Positions 9,500 through 18,600 of a DNA stretch of 64,000 nucleotides are shown here, piece after piece. Location of the stretch: contig LVWL01000001.1 in NCBI GenBank assembly GCA_002092835.1, positions 105,627 through 169,626 on the forward strand, written 5' to 3'. The DNA is from Campylobacter concisus (GTDB taxonomy: Bacteria; Campylobacterota; Campylobacteria; Campylobacterales; Campylobacteraceae). The stretch's first letter is position 1, and every line of letters begins with the position of its first letter. A program made the translations under genes and the position numbers. The notes under the pieces were generated by a model. That model worked only from the letters and a program-made list of their open reading frames with translations. It did no database searches and was not told the DNA's origin.

Positions 9500-10171
9500 A
9501 TGCAAAATCAAAAAAATAGAAGAGCCTTTTTAAAAAGCATGGTAGTTGTGGCTGCTGGTGCTGGTGCGGCAAGTAGTGGTTTTGCTTTTAAGAGTGAAGA
9601 AAGTGTAAAAAAACCACACTTTGGTATGATATTTGACCAAAATAAATGTGTTGGCTGTACAGACTGCGAGATAGCTTGCAGAAAGGTAAATTTAGTCCCA
9701 AAAGGACAGATGAGACTTTTTATAGAAGATAAGACTAATCCTAAAAATTTACTCGATAAAAGATTTGTAAGAGTATCTTGTCAGCAGTGCGTCGATGCGC
9801 CTTGTGTAGCTGTTTGTCCGACCAAGGCTTGTCATAAAGACGAAAAAACTGGCATACAAACTACAAATATAGATGATTGTATCGCCTGTAAATACTGCAT
9901 CGTAGCCTGTCCATATGATGTGAGATATATCGATAAGGTTACGCACTCAGCTCAAAGCTGTAACTTTTGTGTAGATACAAATTTAAAGGACGAAAAAGAG
10001 CCAGCTTGCGTAGAAGCTTGTAGATATGAGGCGATCGTCTTTGGTGATCTTAACGATGAAAATTCGCACATCAGTAAGCTACTAGCCGTAAAAGATAGCA
10101 TAAGGCTAAGAGCAGAGCTTGGCACAAAACCAAGCCTTAGATATATTCCTAAAGTAAAAATGGGGGTGTAA
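9500..10171 (+). CDS. mccC: Iron-sulfur subunit MccC of the quinol dehydrogenase (NrfC-like)
   Basis: Periplasmic ferredoxin-like subunit carrying electrons from MccD to MccA. Start taken at ATG 9500 because GGAG lies just upstream; an in-frame ATG at 9488 would overlap that site. The N-terminus NRRAFLKSM followed by an Ala/Gly-rich stretch is a twin-arginine signal, so export occurs folded. Cysteine clusters CVGCTDCEIAC, CQQCVDAPCVAVC, CIACKYCIVAC and CNFCVD...CVEAC give four [4Fe-4S] sites as in NrfC. It is separated by one base from mccD, so coupled. Confidence 0.94.
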   Translation: MQNQKNRRAFLKSMVVVAAGAGAASSGFAFKSEESVKKPHFGMIFDQNKCVGCTDCEIACRKVNLVPKGQMRLFIEDKTNPKNLLDKRFVRVSCQQCVDAPCVAVCPTKACHKDEKTGIQTTNIDDCIACKYCIVACPYDVRYIDKVTHSAQSCNFCVDTNLKDEKEPACVEACRYEAIVFGDLNDENSHISKLLAVKDSIRLRAELGTKPSLRYIPKVKMGV

Positions 10172-10172
10172 G

Positions 10173-11138
10173 ATGGATGGTGCATTAAATTTTACTGCAA
10201 CATTTTCGCATGGAGTAGAGTGGGGCTGGCCGATCGCTGTTTATCTTTTGCTAGCTGGTATGAGTGGTGGAGCGCTAATCGCTGCCATACTTTTAAAACA
10301 CTATAAAAAGCAAGAGAGCTTTAGCTCATTTTTCAAGGCTGCTTCGCTTTTAGCATTTGTTAGCATCATGCTCGGTATGGTTTGCTTGATAGCTGATCTT
10401 GAAAAGCCGCTTTTATTTTGGAAAATTTTGATTAATTATAATTTCACATCAGTTATGTCTATCGGTGTTGCTGGACTTTGTGTATTTATACCGCTTAGCT
10501 TTTTGATGTGCCTTTATGCATTTAATGATGAGATTTCAAATTTCTTAGCCAAAAGTTTAAAATCCTTTAGCGCTCTTTTTGCATTAATAATGAAAATTTT
10601 AATACCGCTTTATCCATTTTTAAGTCGTATTTGTCTTATTTTTGCTGTAATAATTTGTGCTTATACTGGATTTTTGATCTCAGTTTTGATTAGATTTCCA
10701 CTCTTAAACACAGCTGTGCTTCCAGCTTTATTTATAGCTTCAGGACTAAGTGCTGGTATAAGTGGCAGTAGCTTGGTCGCAGCCGCTTTATTTAAAGAAG
10801 ATCCTCATTCAAGCGACCTTCATTCGCTTCATAGCGTAGAATTTAGCGTTTTGGGAGCTGAAATTTTACTCATTTTAATGCTTTTTGTATCGCTTTTGCT
10901 TGGTTCAAGTTATCAGCAAAATGCAGCTGTTGCTTTTTATAGTGGCGTTTGGGCAAATTTCTTTTGGCTTGGCGTTGTGCTAGTTGGCTTCATTGTGCCT
11001 TTTGTTTTAAATTTTGCATTTGGCAAAAAAGTAGCTAGTCTAAAATTTAGCTTTTATATCAGTTCATTAGCAGCTGTTATCGGTGTTTTACTGCTTAGGG
11101 TGTTTATACTTTATGCGGGACAAACTTATAGCATTTAA
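10173..11138 (+). CDS. mccD: NrfD-like membrane quinol dehydrogenase subunit MccD
   Basis: Integral membrane protein, 321 aa with about eight to nine hydrophobic segments, of the NrfD/PsrC family. It oxidises menaquinol and passes electrons to MccC. The N-terminus has the family-typical EWGWPIAVYLLLAGMSGGA stretch and the conserved DLEKPLLFW segment near residue 75. It follows mccC with a one-base gap and is followed by ccsA1 after 14 bp, the gene order of the mcc cluster. Confidence 0.93.
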   Translation: MDGALNFTATFSHGVEWGWPIAVYLLLAGMSGGALIAAILLKHYKKQESFSSFFKAASLLAFVSIMLGMVCLIADLEKPLLFWKILINYNFTSVMSIGVAGLCVFIPLSFLMCLYAFNDEISNFLAKSLKSFSALFALIMKILIPLYPFLSRICLIFAVIICAYTGFLISVLIRFPLLNTAVLPALFIASGLSAGISGSSLVAAALFKEDPHSSDLHSLHSVEFSVLGAEILLILMLFVSLLLGSSYQQNAAVAFYSGVWANFFWLGVVLVGFIVPFVLNFAFGKKVASLKFSFYISSLAAVIGVLLLRVFILYAGQTYSI

Positions 11139-11152
11139 AGTAGAGGCGAGCG

Positions 11153-13768
11153 ATGAGAATTTTAAATATCTACCGCTTGTCTTTGATATTATTATTTATT
11201 CTTGCTTTTGGTGCAGGGCTTGCGACTTTTTTAGAAAATTTTTATGACACACAAACGGCCAGAGTGCTTGTTTATGAAGCGCTTTGGTACGAGTGTGTTA
11301 TGTTTGCTTGTGCCATTTGTTTAGCCATTAGTATCGTAAAAACCAAGATGTATAAAAAATTTGGCGCATTTTTGATACATCTTGCTTTTATCGTTATCTT
11401 CATCGGAGCTGCGCTTACAAGGTATTTTGGCGAAGAGGGCGTTATGCATCTTAGAACCTTGCAAAGCTCAAATGTAATGCAAAGCGTTAAGCCTTATCTT
11501 AGAGTCGAAATGCTTGGAGAAAATTTTAGTTATCCATTAAAATTAAGCTTATTTGGTAAAAACGACTTTGAGTTTAAAAATTTTATAGATGGCAAGGAAT
11601 TTATAATTAACCTGCTTGGATATAAAAAAGATGAGAAAAACGCTCCTGCTACGCTTAGTTTAGAGATAAGCTTTAACGGCGAAAAAAAGAGTGTTAAGCT
11701 AAAAGGCGGAGCTGGATATGAGCTGGAGCCAAGTGTGCTAAGTTTTGGTGGGCAAGAGGTGAAATTTTACTTTAGCTCAAAGGCTTTAAATTTACCATTT
11801 TCATTAAAGCTTGACGAGTTTATTTTAGAGCGATATGCGGGGCTAAATACTCCATCATCTTATACAAGTAAAGTAAGTATCGCTGGCGGCAAGTACGACA
11901 TCTCGCTAAATAATCCACTAACGATTGATGGCTATAAAATTTTTCAGTCTTCATACGATCCTGACGAGCTTGGAAGCGCTTTTGAGATCAGCCGTGATCC
12001 TGGCAAAATCCCAACTTACATAGGATATTTTTTACTTTGCCTTGGCTTTGTGGCAAATTTATTTAGTAAAAAGAGCCGATTTTTTAGACTGCTAAATTTT
12101 ATAAAAGGTTCGCAAATTGCATTTTTGGCGATTTTGCTTTTAAATGCTACTCCAAATTTTGCTAATGAAAATAATAAAAATTTAGACGCTCATGCAAGCA
12201 AATTTGCCAAAATTTTAACTCAAGCTGATAGCAGAATCGCTCCAGCTGGCTCTTACTCAAGAGCTGTGATAAGTAAAATTTCAACCAAAACCACGCTATT
12301 TGGGCTTAGCAGCGAGGAGCTAATGCTCTCTTTTGCCATCTCGCCAAAAGAGTGGATGGACAAAAGGATAGTAAAGATCACAAGTGAGCGTGTGGGCGAG
12401 CTTTTGGGAGTTAATGAGAAATTTGCTAGTTTTAACGATGTCTTTAATGAAAATGGCGAGTATAAGCTTGCTAAATTTGTAGAAGCTGCAAATGAGAAAC
12501 CCGTCTCGAAAAGAGATAAATTTGACAACGACGTTATCAAATTTGACGAGAGATTAAATGTCTTGTATCTTGCACTAAAGGGAGAAATTTTAAAATTTAT
12601 ACCAGCTAAAAATGGCGATAAATTAACGTGGCTAGGCGTAAATGAAGCCTTTGGCTCAAGCGAAATTTCGAATGAGCTTAAAAGCGTTTTAGGCGCTTAT
12701 ATAGAAAATTTAAGCCTTTGCGTAAAAAGTGGCGAGTGCAAAGAGGCTGATAGGAGCTTGGAGAAAATTTCAAGCTATCAAAGAAGCACTCTAGGCTCTC
12801 TTGCGCTAAGCGAGGGAAAGGTTGAGCTTGAGGTGCTTTATAACCAAATGGAAATTTTTAAATTTCTTATATATTTTTACATGATTCTTGGGCTAGTTTC
12901 GCTCGCTCTTGGTTTTTATAGGCTATTTTCTGGAAAGAAATTTAGATTTGAAAGCGCATTAAGCCTTGCATTTTATTTTGGCTTTGCGGTGCATTTGTTA
13001 AATTTAGCTCTTCGTGCTTATATCTCAGGGCATGCACCTTGGAGTGATGCCTATGAGAGCTTAGTGTATATCTCGCTTGCAAGTGTACTAGCTGGAGTTT
13101 TATTTTTTAAACATCAAAGCTTTGCTCTTGGAGCTGCTTCACTTTTTGCAAGTGTGAGCTTGCTTGTAGCTCATCTAAATTTTATAAATCCACAAATAAC
13201 AAATCTAGTTCCAGTTTTAAAGTCATTTTGGCTTAGTGTGCATGTAAGTGTCATCACGGCAAGCTACGGCTTTTTAGGCTTTAGCTTTGTGCTTGGGCTT
13301 CTTGGGCTTCTTTTAATGGCTATAAAAAATCAAAAAAACGAGCAAAAGCTTAGCGAGCAGATAAGATACCTCACCGCAACTAATGAGCTAAGCCTCATCA
13401 TAGGACTTAGCTTGCTAACTATTGGAAATTTCCTTGGCGGTGTCTGGGCAAACGAGAGCTGGGGTAGATACTGGGGCTGGGACAGCAAAGAGAGCTGGTC
13501 GTACATTACGATAATTATTTATGCCATTGTGCTTCATTTAAGATTTATTCCAAGATTAAAAAATATTTTTACCTTTTTAGTAGCTAGCGTACTATCTTTT
13601 AGTTCAGTTATTTTTACCTATTTTGGTGTAAATTTCTATCTAAGCGGACTTCACTCATACGCAAATGGCGATGGATTTAGCGTTTCAAATTTGCTTTATT
13701 TGCTTTTAATGCTCTTGGCTTTGCTAATCGCCTTTGCTTATAGAGGTAAGGATATAAAAGAGATTTAG
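11153..13768 (+). CDS. ccsA1: Cytochrome c haem lyase CcsA1 (CcsBA fusion), for the MccA CX15CH site
   Basis: System II cytochrome c synthase, 871 aa. The N-terminal ResB/CcsB half (about 1-320) has transmembrane segments and a large periplasmic domain. A long insert follows, and the C-terminal CcsA half (about 560-870) carries the haem-handling WWD motif WGRYWGWDSKESW near residues 766-780. In Wolinella a dedicated CcsA1 attaches haem to the unusual CX15CH motif of MccA, and placement directly after mccD supports the same job here. Start ATG 11153 has GAGGCG upstream. Confidence 0.92.
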   Translation: MRILNIYRLSLILLFILAFGAGLATFLENFYDTQTARVLVYEALWYECVMFACAICLAISIVKTKMYKKFGAFLIHLAFIVIFIGAALTRYFGEEGVMHLRTLQSSNVMQSVKPYLRVEMLGENFSYPLKLSLFGKNDFEFKNFIDGKEFIINLLGYKKDEKNAPATLSLEISFNGEKKSVKLKGGAGYELEPSVLSFGGQEVKFYFSSKALNLPFSLKLDEFILERYAGLNTPSSYTSKVSIAGGKYDISLNNPLTIDGYKIFQSSYDPDELGSAFEISRDPGKIPTYIGYFLLCLGFVANLFSKKSRFFRLLNFIKGSQIAFLAILLLNATPNFANENNKNLDAHASKFAKILTQADSRIAPAGSYSRAVISKISTKTTLFGLSSEELMLSFAISPKEWMDKRIVKITSERVGELLGVNEKFASFNDVFNENGEYKLAKFVEAANEKPVSKRDKFDNDVIKFDERLNVLYLALKGEILKFIPAKNGDKLTWLGVNEAFGSSEISNELKSVLGAYIENLSLCVKSGECKEADRSLEKISSYQRSTLGSLALSEGKVELEVLYNQMEIFKFLIYFYMILGLVSLALGFYRLFSGKKFRFESALSLAFYFGFAVHLLNLALRAYISGHAPWSDAYESLVYISLASVLAGVLFFKHQSFALGAASLFASVSLLVAHLNFINPQITNLVPVLKSFWLSVHVSVITASYGFLGFSFVLGLLGLLLMAIKNQKNEQKLSEQIRYLTATNELSLIIGLSLLTIGNFLGGVWANESWGRYWGWDSKESWSYITIIIYAIVLHLRFIPRLKNIFTFLVASVLSFSSVIFTYFGVNFYLSGLHSYANGDGFSVSNLLYLLLMLLALLIAFAYRGKDIKEI

Positions 13769-13773
13769 GAGAT

Positions 13774-14498
13774 ATGATGAAAAAGAGTTTGGTTTTATTG
13801 TTTGCTTGTTTGGGACTATTAAATGCTGGCTATATCAAAGAGGCTTTAAGCGCAAAAGACGATCACAATAAGCTAGCACAAATTTATGAAGATGCTTGCG
13901 ATAAAGAGAAAAAGGCATCAGGCTGCTACAATCTAGCTGTGCTTTACAGCAGGGGCGACGGCAACGTCAAAAAGGACGAAGCAAAGGCGGCTATACTTTA
14001 TGAAAAAGCTTGTGATCAAAATTTCTCTATGGCTTGTAGCAACCTTGCTACGCCTATGAAAAAGGCAAAGGTGTGGAGAAAGACCTAGCAAAAGCAGTTA
14101 AATTTTATGAAAAGGCTTGCAAGGCAGGTGATGGCATAGGATGTAGCAACCTTGGCTATCTATACGCGCAGGGTGAAGGTGTAGAAAAAGACTATGCAAA
14201 AGCCAAAGCAAACTACGAAATGGCTTGTGCAAACGAAGCTGGCATAGGGTGTGATAATCTTGGATTTTTATATGTTTATGCACAAGGCGTTGATCAAAAC
14301 CTCACAAAAGCCACAAAACTTTACGAGCAAGCGTGCATATATGGATATGAAAAGGGCTGCAATAATTACGCTATCATGCTAGCTGAAGGCAAAGGTGTAA
14401 AAGAAGACGTGGAGAAAGCACGTGAAATTTTTACTAAAAGCTGTAAAAATGGCTTAAAAGAAGCGTGCGAGAATTTAGAAATTTTAGGAAAGCATTGA
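13774..14498 (+). CDS. Secreted Sel1/Hcp-like repeat protein (frameshifted)
   Basis: Signal peptide (LLFACLGLLNA) followed by about six Sel1-like repeats of 36 aa with paired cysteines (ACDK..ASGCYNLA, ACDQ..MACSNL, ACKAGDGIGCSNLGYLYA), the pattern of Helicobacter Hcp proteins. Such proteins serve as protein-interaction scaffolds in the periplasm. The frame breaks near 14046: restoring one G (CTT-GGC-TAC as in the next repeat) joins both halves into about 241 aa. It starts five bases after ccsA1 (AGGAGAT site), so it belongs to the mcc transcript. A role in MccA or cytochrome assembly is possible but unproven. Confidence 0.82.
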
Positions 14499-14577
14499 TG
14501 CTTGATAAAGTTAGCTCAGTGGCATTTAAAGCTTATAAATATAAATATAAAAATAAAAAATACTAAAGGAGATAATT

Positions 14578-15699
14578 ATGATTTTACGTTCTATCTTGGG
14601 TTCAGCACTGCTAGCAACCATACTTTTTGGTGCCTCGGCAAATGAGCAAACTGTCAAAATGAAACCGATGTTTCAAAGCGTGGATCCTAGTAAGGCTACA
14701 CTAGTAGGAAGTGGCGAGGGCAAGGAGTATTGTGCTGTTTGTGGAATGAATTTGGTTAAATTTTATAAGACTAATCACGTCTACAATGGCAAACAAGTAG
14801 CGTCACTACACTGCCTATACGAGCTAACAGAAGGCAAGATCCCAAGCGAGGCACAAGTCGTTGATACTAAAAATCTAAATTTAATCGATGTCAATAAAGC
14901 TTTTTATGTCGTTGGTAGTAGTGTCAAGGGCACAATGACTAGAAATAGTAAATATGCCTTCTCAACCGAGGCTGATGCAAAAGAATTTCAAGCAGAAAAT
15001 GGCGGCGAGATAATGAATTTTGCTAAAGCTTACGAGATCGCTGGACAGGATTTTGAAGGCGATAATAAAATGATAAAAGCTAAGCGTGAGGACGGCGTTT
15101 ACGTACATGGTAAGGAATTTTACGAGGCAAACTGCGACAAAACTGATCCAAAAAGCTTTAAGGCTATCTCTGAGCTAAAAGCTCATCTTAAAAAAGTATG
15201 CGACGCAAAAGAGGCTAACAAAGCTCCAGAGTACGACAAGCACTTGCAAGCCGCTGCTCTTTATCTATGGGACGCTCCAGCAAATTTAGGTACTAGCAAC
15301 CAAGCCTCAAAACCTAAACAAGAAATAAAAAAACCTGAGAGAATAGTCGTACCAAAAGGTGCAAGATGTGCGGTATGTGGCATGCTTGTCAAAAATTCTC
15401 CATGGGCGACGCTCATCAAAGCAGATGGCAAGGATTATTATTTTGATGGCGTAAAAGATATGGCACAATTTTATTTTGCGGATAGCAAAATGAAAGATGC
15501 TTATGTGAGCGATTATTACACGCTAGAAAAGCTTGATGCAAAAGATGCGTTTTATGTTCATGGCTCAAACGTTTATGGACCAATGGGCGATGAGTTTATC
15601 CCATTTAAAGATGAAGCAAAGGCAGTGAGCTTTTTAAAAGATCATGCTGGCAAAGGTGTCATAAGATTTGACGAGATAAAGAATTTTATCGGTAAATAG
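14578..15699 (+). CDS. Tandem NosL-domain copper-binding protein
   Basis: Exported 373-aa protein with a signal peptide and two NosL-like domains. Domain 1 (about 45-160) carries C52-A-V-C55-G-M57; domain 2 (about 258-372) carries C264-A-V-C267-G-M269; they are joined by a charged linker. NosL is the Cu(I) chaperone of N2O reductase; no nosZ is near, whereas MccA, a copper-containing sulfite reductase, is in the same block. The gene probably supplies copper to MccA. The end overlaps none; the next ORF starts one base later. An AAAGGAGATAATT site precedes ATG. Domain assignment is by motif; the client is inference. Confidence 0.87.
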   Translation: MILRSILGSALLATILFGASANEQTVKMKPMFQSVDPSKATLVGSGEGKEYCAVCGMNLVKFYKTNHVYNGKQVASLHCLYELTEGKIPSEAQVVDTKNLNLIDVNKAFYVVGSSVKGTMTRNSKYAFSTEADAKEFQAENGGEIMNFAKAYEIAGQDFEGDNKMIKAKREDGVYVHGKEFYEANCDKTDPKSFKAISELKAHLKKVCDAKEANKAPEYDKHLQAAALYLWDAPANLGTSNQASKPKQEIKKPERIVVPKGARCAVCGMLVKNSPWATLIKADGKDYYFDGVKDMAQFYFADSKMKDAYVSDYYTLEKLDAKDAFYVHGSNVYGPMGDEFIPFKDEAKAVSFLKDHAGKGVIRFDEIKNFIGK

Positions 15700-15700
15700 T

Positions 15701-15886
15701 GTGAAATTTCTAGTTTTTTTGGCGTTATTTTTTGGACTTTCTTATACGCTTTTAGCGGCACACTATCTTAGCTTTGATCATAAAGCAAAGCAAGATGAGC
15801 TAAGAGAAATTTCTAAGATAACAAGAGCAAATGCTGCTTTTAGTTTTAATCAAAAGGGGCAAAAAGGCTTTGTCTATGATAGGTAA
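15701..15886 (+). CDS. Small exported or membrane-anchored protein in the copper cassette
   Basis: 61-aa ORF starting at GTG one base after the NosL gene and overlapping the permease start by 11 bp. The N-terminus (FLVFLALFFGLSYTLLAA) is a signal peptide or single membrane anchor, followed by a short charged tail. I do not recognise a family. Tight spacing on both sides argues that it is real and translated with its neighbours. Confidence 0.65.
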   Translation: MKFLVFLALFFGLSYTLLAAHYLSFDHKAKQDELREISKITRANAAFSFNQKGQKGFVYDR

Positions 15887-16985
15887 AAATTTTATAAACT
15901 ACGCCGCGGTTCTGCTTTTTAAAGATAGAAAGGATCACCTTTTTAGCTTTTGCCTCTTTGCACTCATTATATTTGTGCTAAGCTCGGTACTTTTCATTTC
16001 TGGATCGATCCAACATGATCTTATAAATTTAGTAAAAGATAGATCCAGTATCGTAGTGAGCGCATTTCGTGCTGGCAAAAATGATCTCATGCACCCTGGC
16101 TATATCTACGATATCTCGAAGATCGATGGCGTAAGTGATGTAAGGGGCGTGGTTGATGGAGAGTACTACTTCGTTCAAAAGCGTGTTTGGTTTCATCTAT
16201 ATGAAGATGATAGCTTAAAAGAGGATGAGATGATCGTCGGAGAAGGTGTAAAGGCGGCGATGAATGAGCTTTACTACGACGAGAGCTTTAATTTTTTGAC
16301 TGAAGAGCGCATGATACCAGTAAAGATATTAAAGACCATGCCGGTACAAAGTGGCTTAATCACAAATAACGCTATATTTTTGCATCCAAATACGCTAAGG
16401 GCTATCTTAAATTTAAAAGATGAAGAGTATACAAAGCTCTACGTTGAGGTGCCAAACACCGACGAGATCAGTGAAGTAGCTTTAAAGATAGAGAATTTAT
16501 ATCCAAATTCTTTCGCTCTTAGTATAGAAGATGAGGTGGCTAAGGTTAGGCACCTTTACTATTATAAGGGTGGAATTTTTATGAGCATTTATGTTAGCGT
16601 TATGCTTATATTCTTTGTCTTGCTTAAAAACCAAATTTCACTCGCCTATGGTAGTAAAAAGCGCGAAATAGCTATTTTAAGAAGCATTGGTTTTTGTATA
16701 AAAGACATTATATTTTTAAAATTTATACAAAATTTCATCGTTAGTGTTAGTGCTTTTTTGCTAGGTGTTATGCTGGCTTATCTCTTTGTTTTTGTATTAA
16801 ATGCTCCACTTTTAAAAGGGATATTTTTAGGTGATGAGCTTTTAAATTTTACAAATTTCACGCCTATTTTAGAGTTTGATAAGCTCTTTTTGATCTTTGT
16901 TTTTGGTGTTATACCATTTTTAGCATTTGTGCTCATACCTTCATGGCGAGTAGCAAGTAGTGACATAAATGAGGGGCTGAAATGA
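15876..16985 (+). CDS. ABC transporter permease, MacB/FtsX type
   Basis: 369-aa inner-membrane permease. Start taken at ATG 15876 (MIGKNFINYAAVL); earlier in-frame Met codons lie deeper in the preceding ORF. TM1 is at about residues 25-47, a MacB-like periplasmic domain at about 50-225, and the FtsX domain with three TM segments at about 230-365, ending in the typical PSWRVASSDINEGLK. It pairs with the next gene (4-bp overlap). MacB-type systems do mechanical work in the periplasm or expel substrates rather than import. Here it sits with NosL-like proteins, so copper or haem-protein maturation is a reasonable guess. Confidence 0.86.
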   Translation: MIGKNFINYAAVLLFKDRKDHLFSFCLFALIIFVLSSVLFISGSIQHDLINLVKDRSSIVVSAFRAGKNDLMHPGYIYDISKIDGVSDVRGVVDGEYYFVQKRVWFHLYEDDSLKEDEMIVGEGVKAAMNELYYDESFNFLTEERMIPVKILKTMPVQSGLITNNAIFLHPNTLRAILNLKDEEYTKLYVEVPNTDEISEVALKIENLYPNSFALSIEDEVAKVRHLYYYKGGIFMSIYVSVMLIFFVLLKNQISLAYGSKKREIAILRSIGFCIKDIIFLKFIQNFIVSVSAFLLGVMLAYLFVFVLNAPLLKGIFLGDELLNFTNFTPILEFDKLFLIFVFGVIPFLAFVLIPSWRVASSDINEGLK

Positions 16986-17650
16986 TAAATATAAGAGGTG
17001 TTAGCCTAGTTTATAACCAAAACAAACAAAATGAGTTTTGTGCTTTAAAAAATATAAATTTAGATATTAATGACGGCGAGTTAGTGATACTAAAAGGCAT
17101 TAGTGGAAGCGGTAAAAGCACCCTACTTTCACTTATTGCCCTACTTCAAAAACCAACTAGTGGAGAAATTTTGATAGATGGCACTAACATCGCAAAGTTA
17201 CCTGATGCCTTTTGCTCCGAGTTTAGACACAAAAGGCTTGGACTTGTATTTCAAAATTTTAACCTCATCGAGGGACTAAGTGTATATGAAAATTTACTAG
17301 CTCCATTTGCTCTAACAAATTTCAAGGCAAATGTGCGAGATGAGATGATAAAGAGGGCACTTGAGCTTGCAAACATCTCTCACAAAAGAGATGAAAATGT
17401 ATCAAATTTAAGCGGCGGCGAGCGTCAAAGATGTGCGGTAGCTAGGGCTTTATCTATGGATGCTAACATCATCTTGGCTGATGAGCCAACGGCAAATTTA
17501 GACAGACAAAACGCACATGCATTTTTAGGCTTGCTAGAGTCTTTTAAAGCTCTAAAAAAGAGTGTTATTGTCGCTACTCACGATAGCATTTTTGATGAGC
17601 TAAGTGCAACAGATAGGGTTGTCAGCTTGCAAAATGGAGAGATAGTATGA
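16982..17650 (+). CDS. ABC transporter ATP-binding protein, LolD/MacB type
   Basis: 222-aa ATPase energising the permease encoded just upstream (ATGA overlap). Walker A GISGSGKST, Q-loop LVFQNFNL, signature LSGGERQRCAVARAL, Walker B IILADEPTANLD and switch His in ATHDS are all present and in order. Length and motifs fit the MacB/LolD subfamily. The next gene overlaps its stop by four bases. Confidence 0.92.
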   Translation: MINIRGVSLVYNQNKQNEFCALKNINLDINDGELVILKGISGSGKSTLLSLIALLQKPTSGEILIDGTNIAKLPDAFCSEFRHKRLGLVFQNFNLIEGLSVYENLLAPFALTNFKANVRDEMIKRALELANISHKRDENVSNLSGGERQRCAVARALSMDANIILADEPTANLDRQNAHAFLGLLESFKALKKSVIVATHDSIFDELSATDRVVSLQNGEIV

Positions 17651-18600
17651 GTGTCTTTTTATCAAACGCCGTTATTGCCTTTTTGTTAGCGGAGTTTGTA
17701 CTGTTAGTTTTGATGAGTATTTCGCTCTTTTACGTCGTTAGGATCGTGAGGTCGTGGGACTACAATGCACTAACATCGCTTCAATACTCACTTGAAAAGC
17801 AAAACTATCTTGTAAATACGATCTTGCTTTTTTGCGTCTGCATAAAGATCGTTTTGTTTATATTTTTTGCACTTTGCCTAAATGAGCTCTCTGACATCGT
17901 ACCTGGTGCTATGTGCTCGGCTGGAGTGATCGGCTCGAATAAATTTGGTGGTATATTGATGCTCACTAAAATTTTGCTGATCTTTGGGCTTGGCATTTGG
18001 CTGGTTATAAATAAGCTTGACTTGCAGGCTCTAAATTTCCCTTATCTAAAGAAAAAATACGCCATTTTTATCTGCCTTTTTGTCATGATATTAGTCGAAC
18101 TTGGTATAGAAATTTCGTTTTTTTACAATATCCCACTAAAAGTGCCGGTCTTTTGCTGTTCTGTTACTTTTCAAGCTCCAAAGTTACCATTTGGCTATAC
18201 AAATTTTGGCTTAGTGAGTGCATTTTATGTGCTCTTTTTTGTCATTTTGGTGCTAAATTTCTTAAAGCAAAGCATGGCAAGCTTTGTGGCAAATTTGCTA
18301 TTTTTGGTGCTTAGCTACTACGCCATCACCTATTTTTTTGGCCTTTACGTTTACGAGCAACCAAACCATAAATGTCCATACTGTATGCTAAAAGGTGACT
18401 ATTTTTATGTTGGCTACCTTATCTGGGGTAGTTTGTTTCTCGGTGTATTTTACGGCCTTATGCCATATCTTGTTGAGATAATCACAAAGACAAACTACTC
18501 ACACAAGCTTAAATTTTCATCGATCTGGCTAGGTATTTGCGTGCTGATATGCTCGCTTTATGTCCTAAAATATTATTTGTTAAGAGGATTTTTATTTTGA
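17647..18600 (+). CDS. Polytopic membrane protein with CPYC motif
   Basis: 317-aa protein with about eight hydrophobic segments. Between segments lie two cysteine-bearing loops: PGAMCSAGVIGSNKFGG (near residue 90) and PNHKCPYCMLKGDYFYVGY (near 245), plus VFCCSVTFQAP (near 172). A CPYC pair next to a membrane helix recalls thiol-redox proteins (DsbB/VKOR style), but I do not recognise the family. It overlaps its neighbours by four bases on both sides, so it belongs to the ABC/NosL cassette. It could keep copper-binding thiols reduced. Confidence 0.72.
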   Translation: MSVFLSNAVIAFLLAEFVLLVLMSISLFYVVRIVRSWDYNALTSLQYSLEKQNYLVNTILLFCVCIKIVLFIFFALCLNELSDIVPGAMCSAGVIGSNKFGGILMLTKILLIFGLGIWLVINKLDLQALNFPYLKKKYAIFICLFVMILVELGIEISFFYNIPLKVPVFCCSVTFQAPKLPFGYTNFGLVSAFYVLFFVILVLNFLKQSMASFVANLLFLVLSYYAITYFFGLYVYEQPNHKCPYCMLKGDYFYVGYLIWGSLFLGVFYGLMPYLVEIITKTNYSHKLKFSSIWLGICVLICSLYVLKYYLLRGFLF

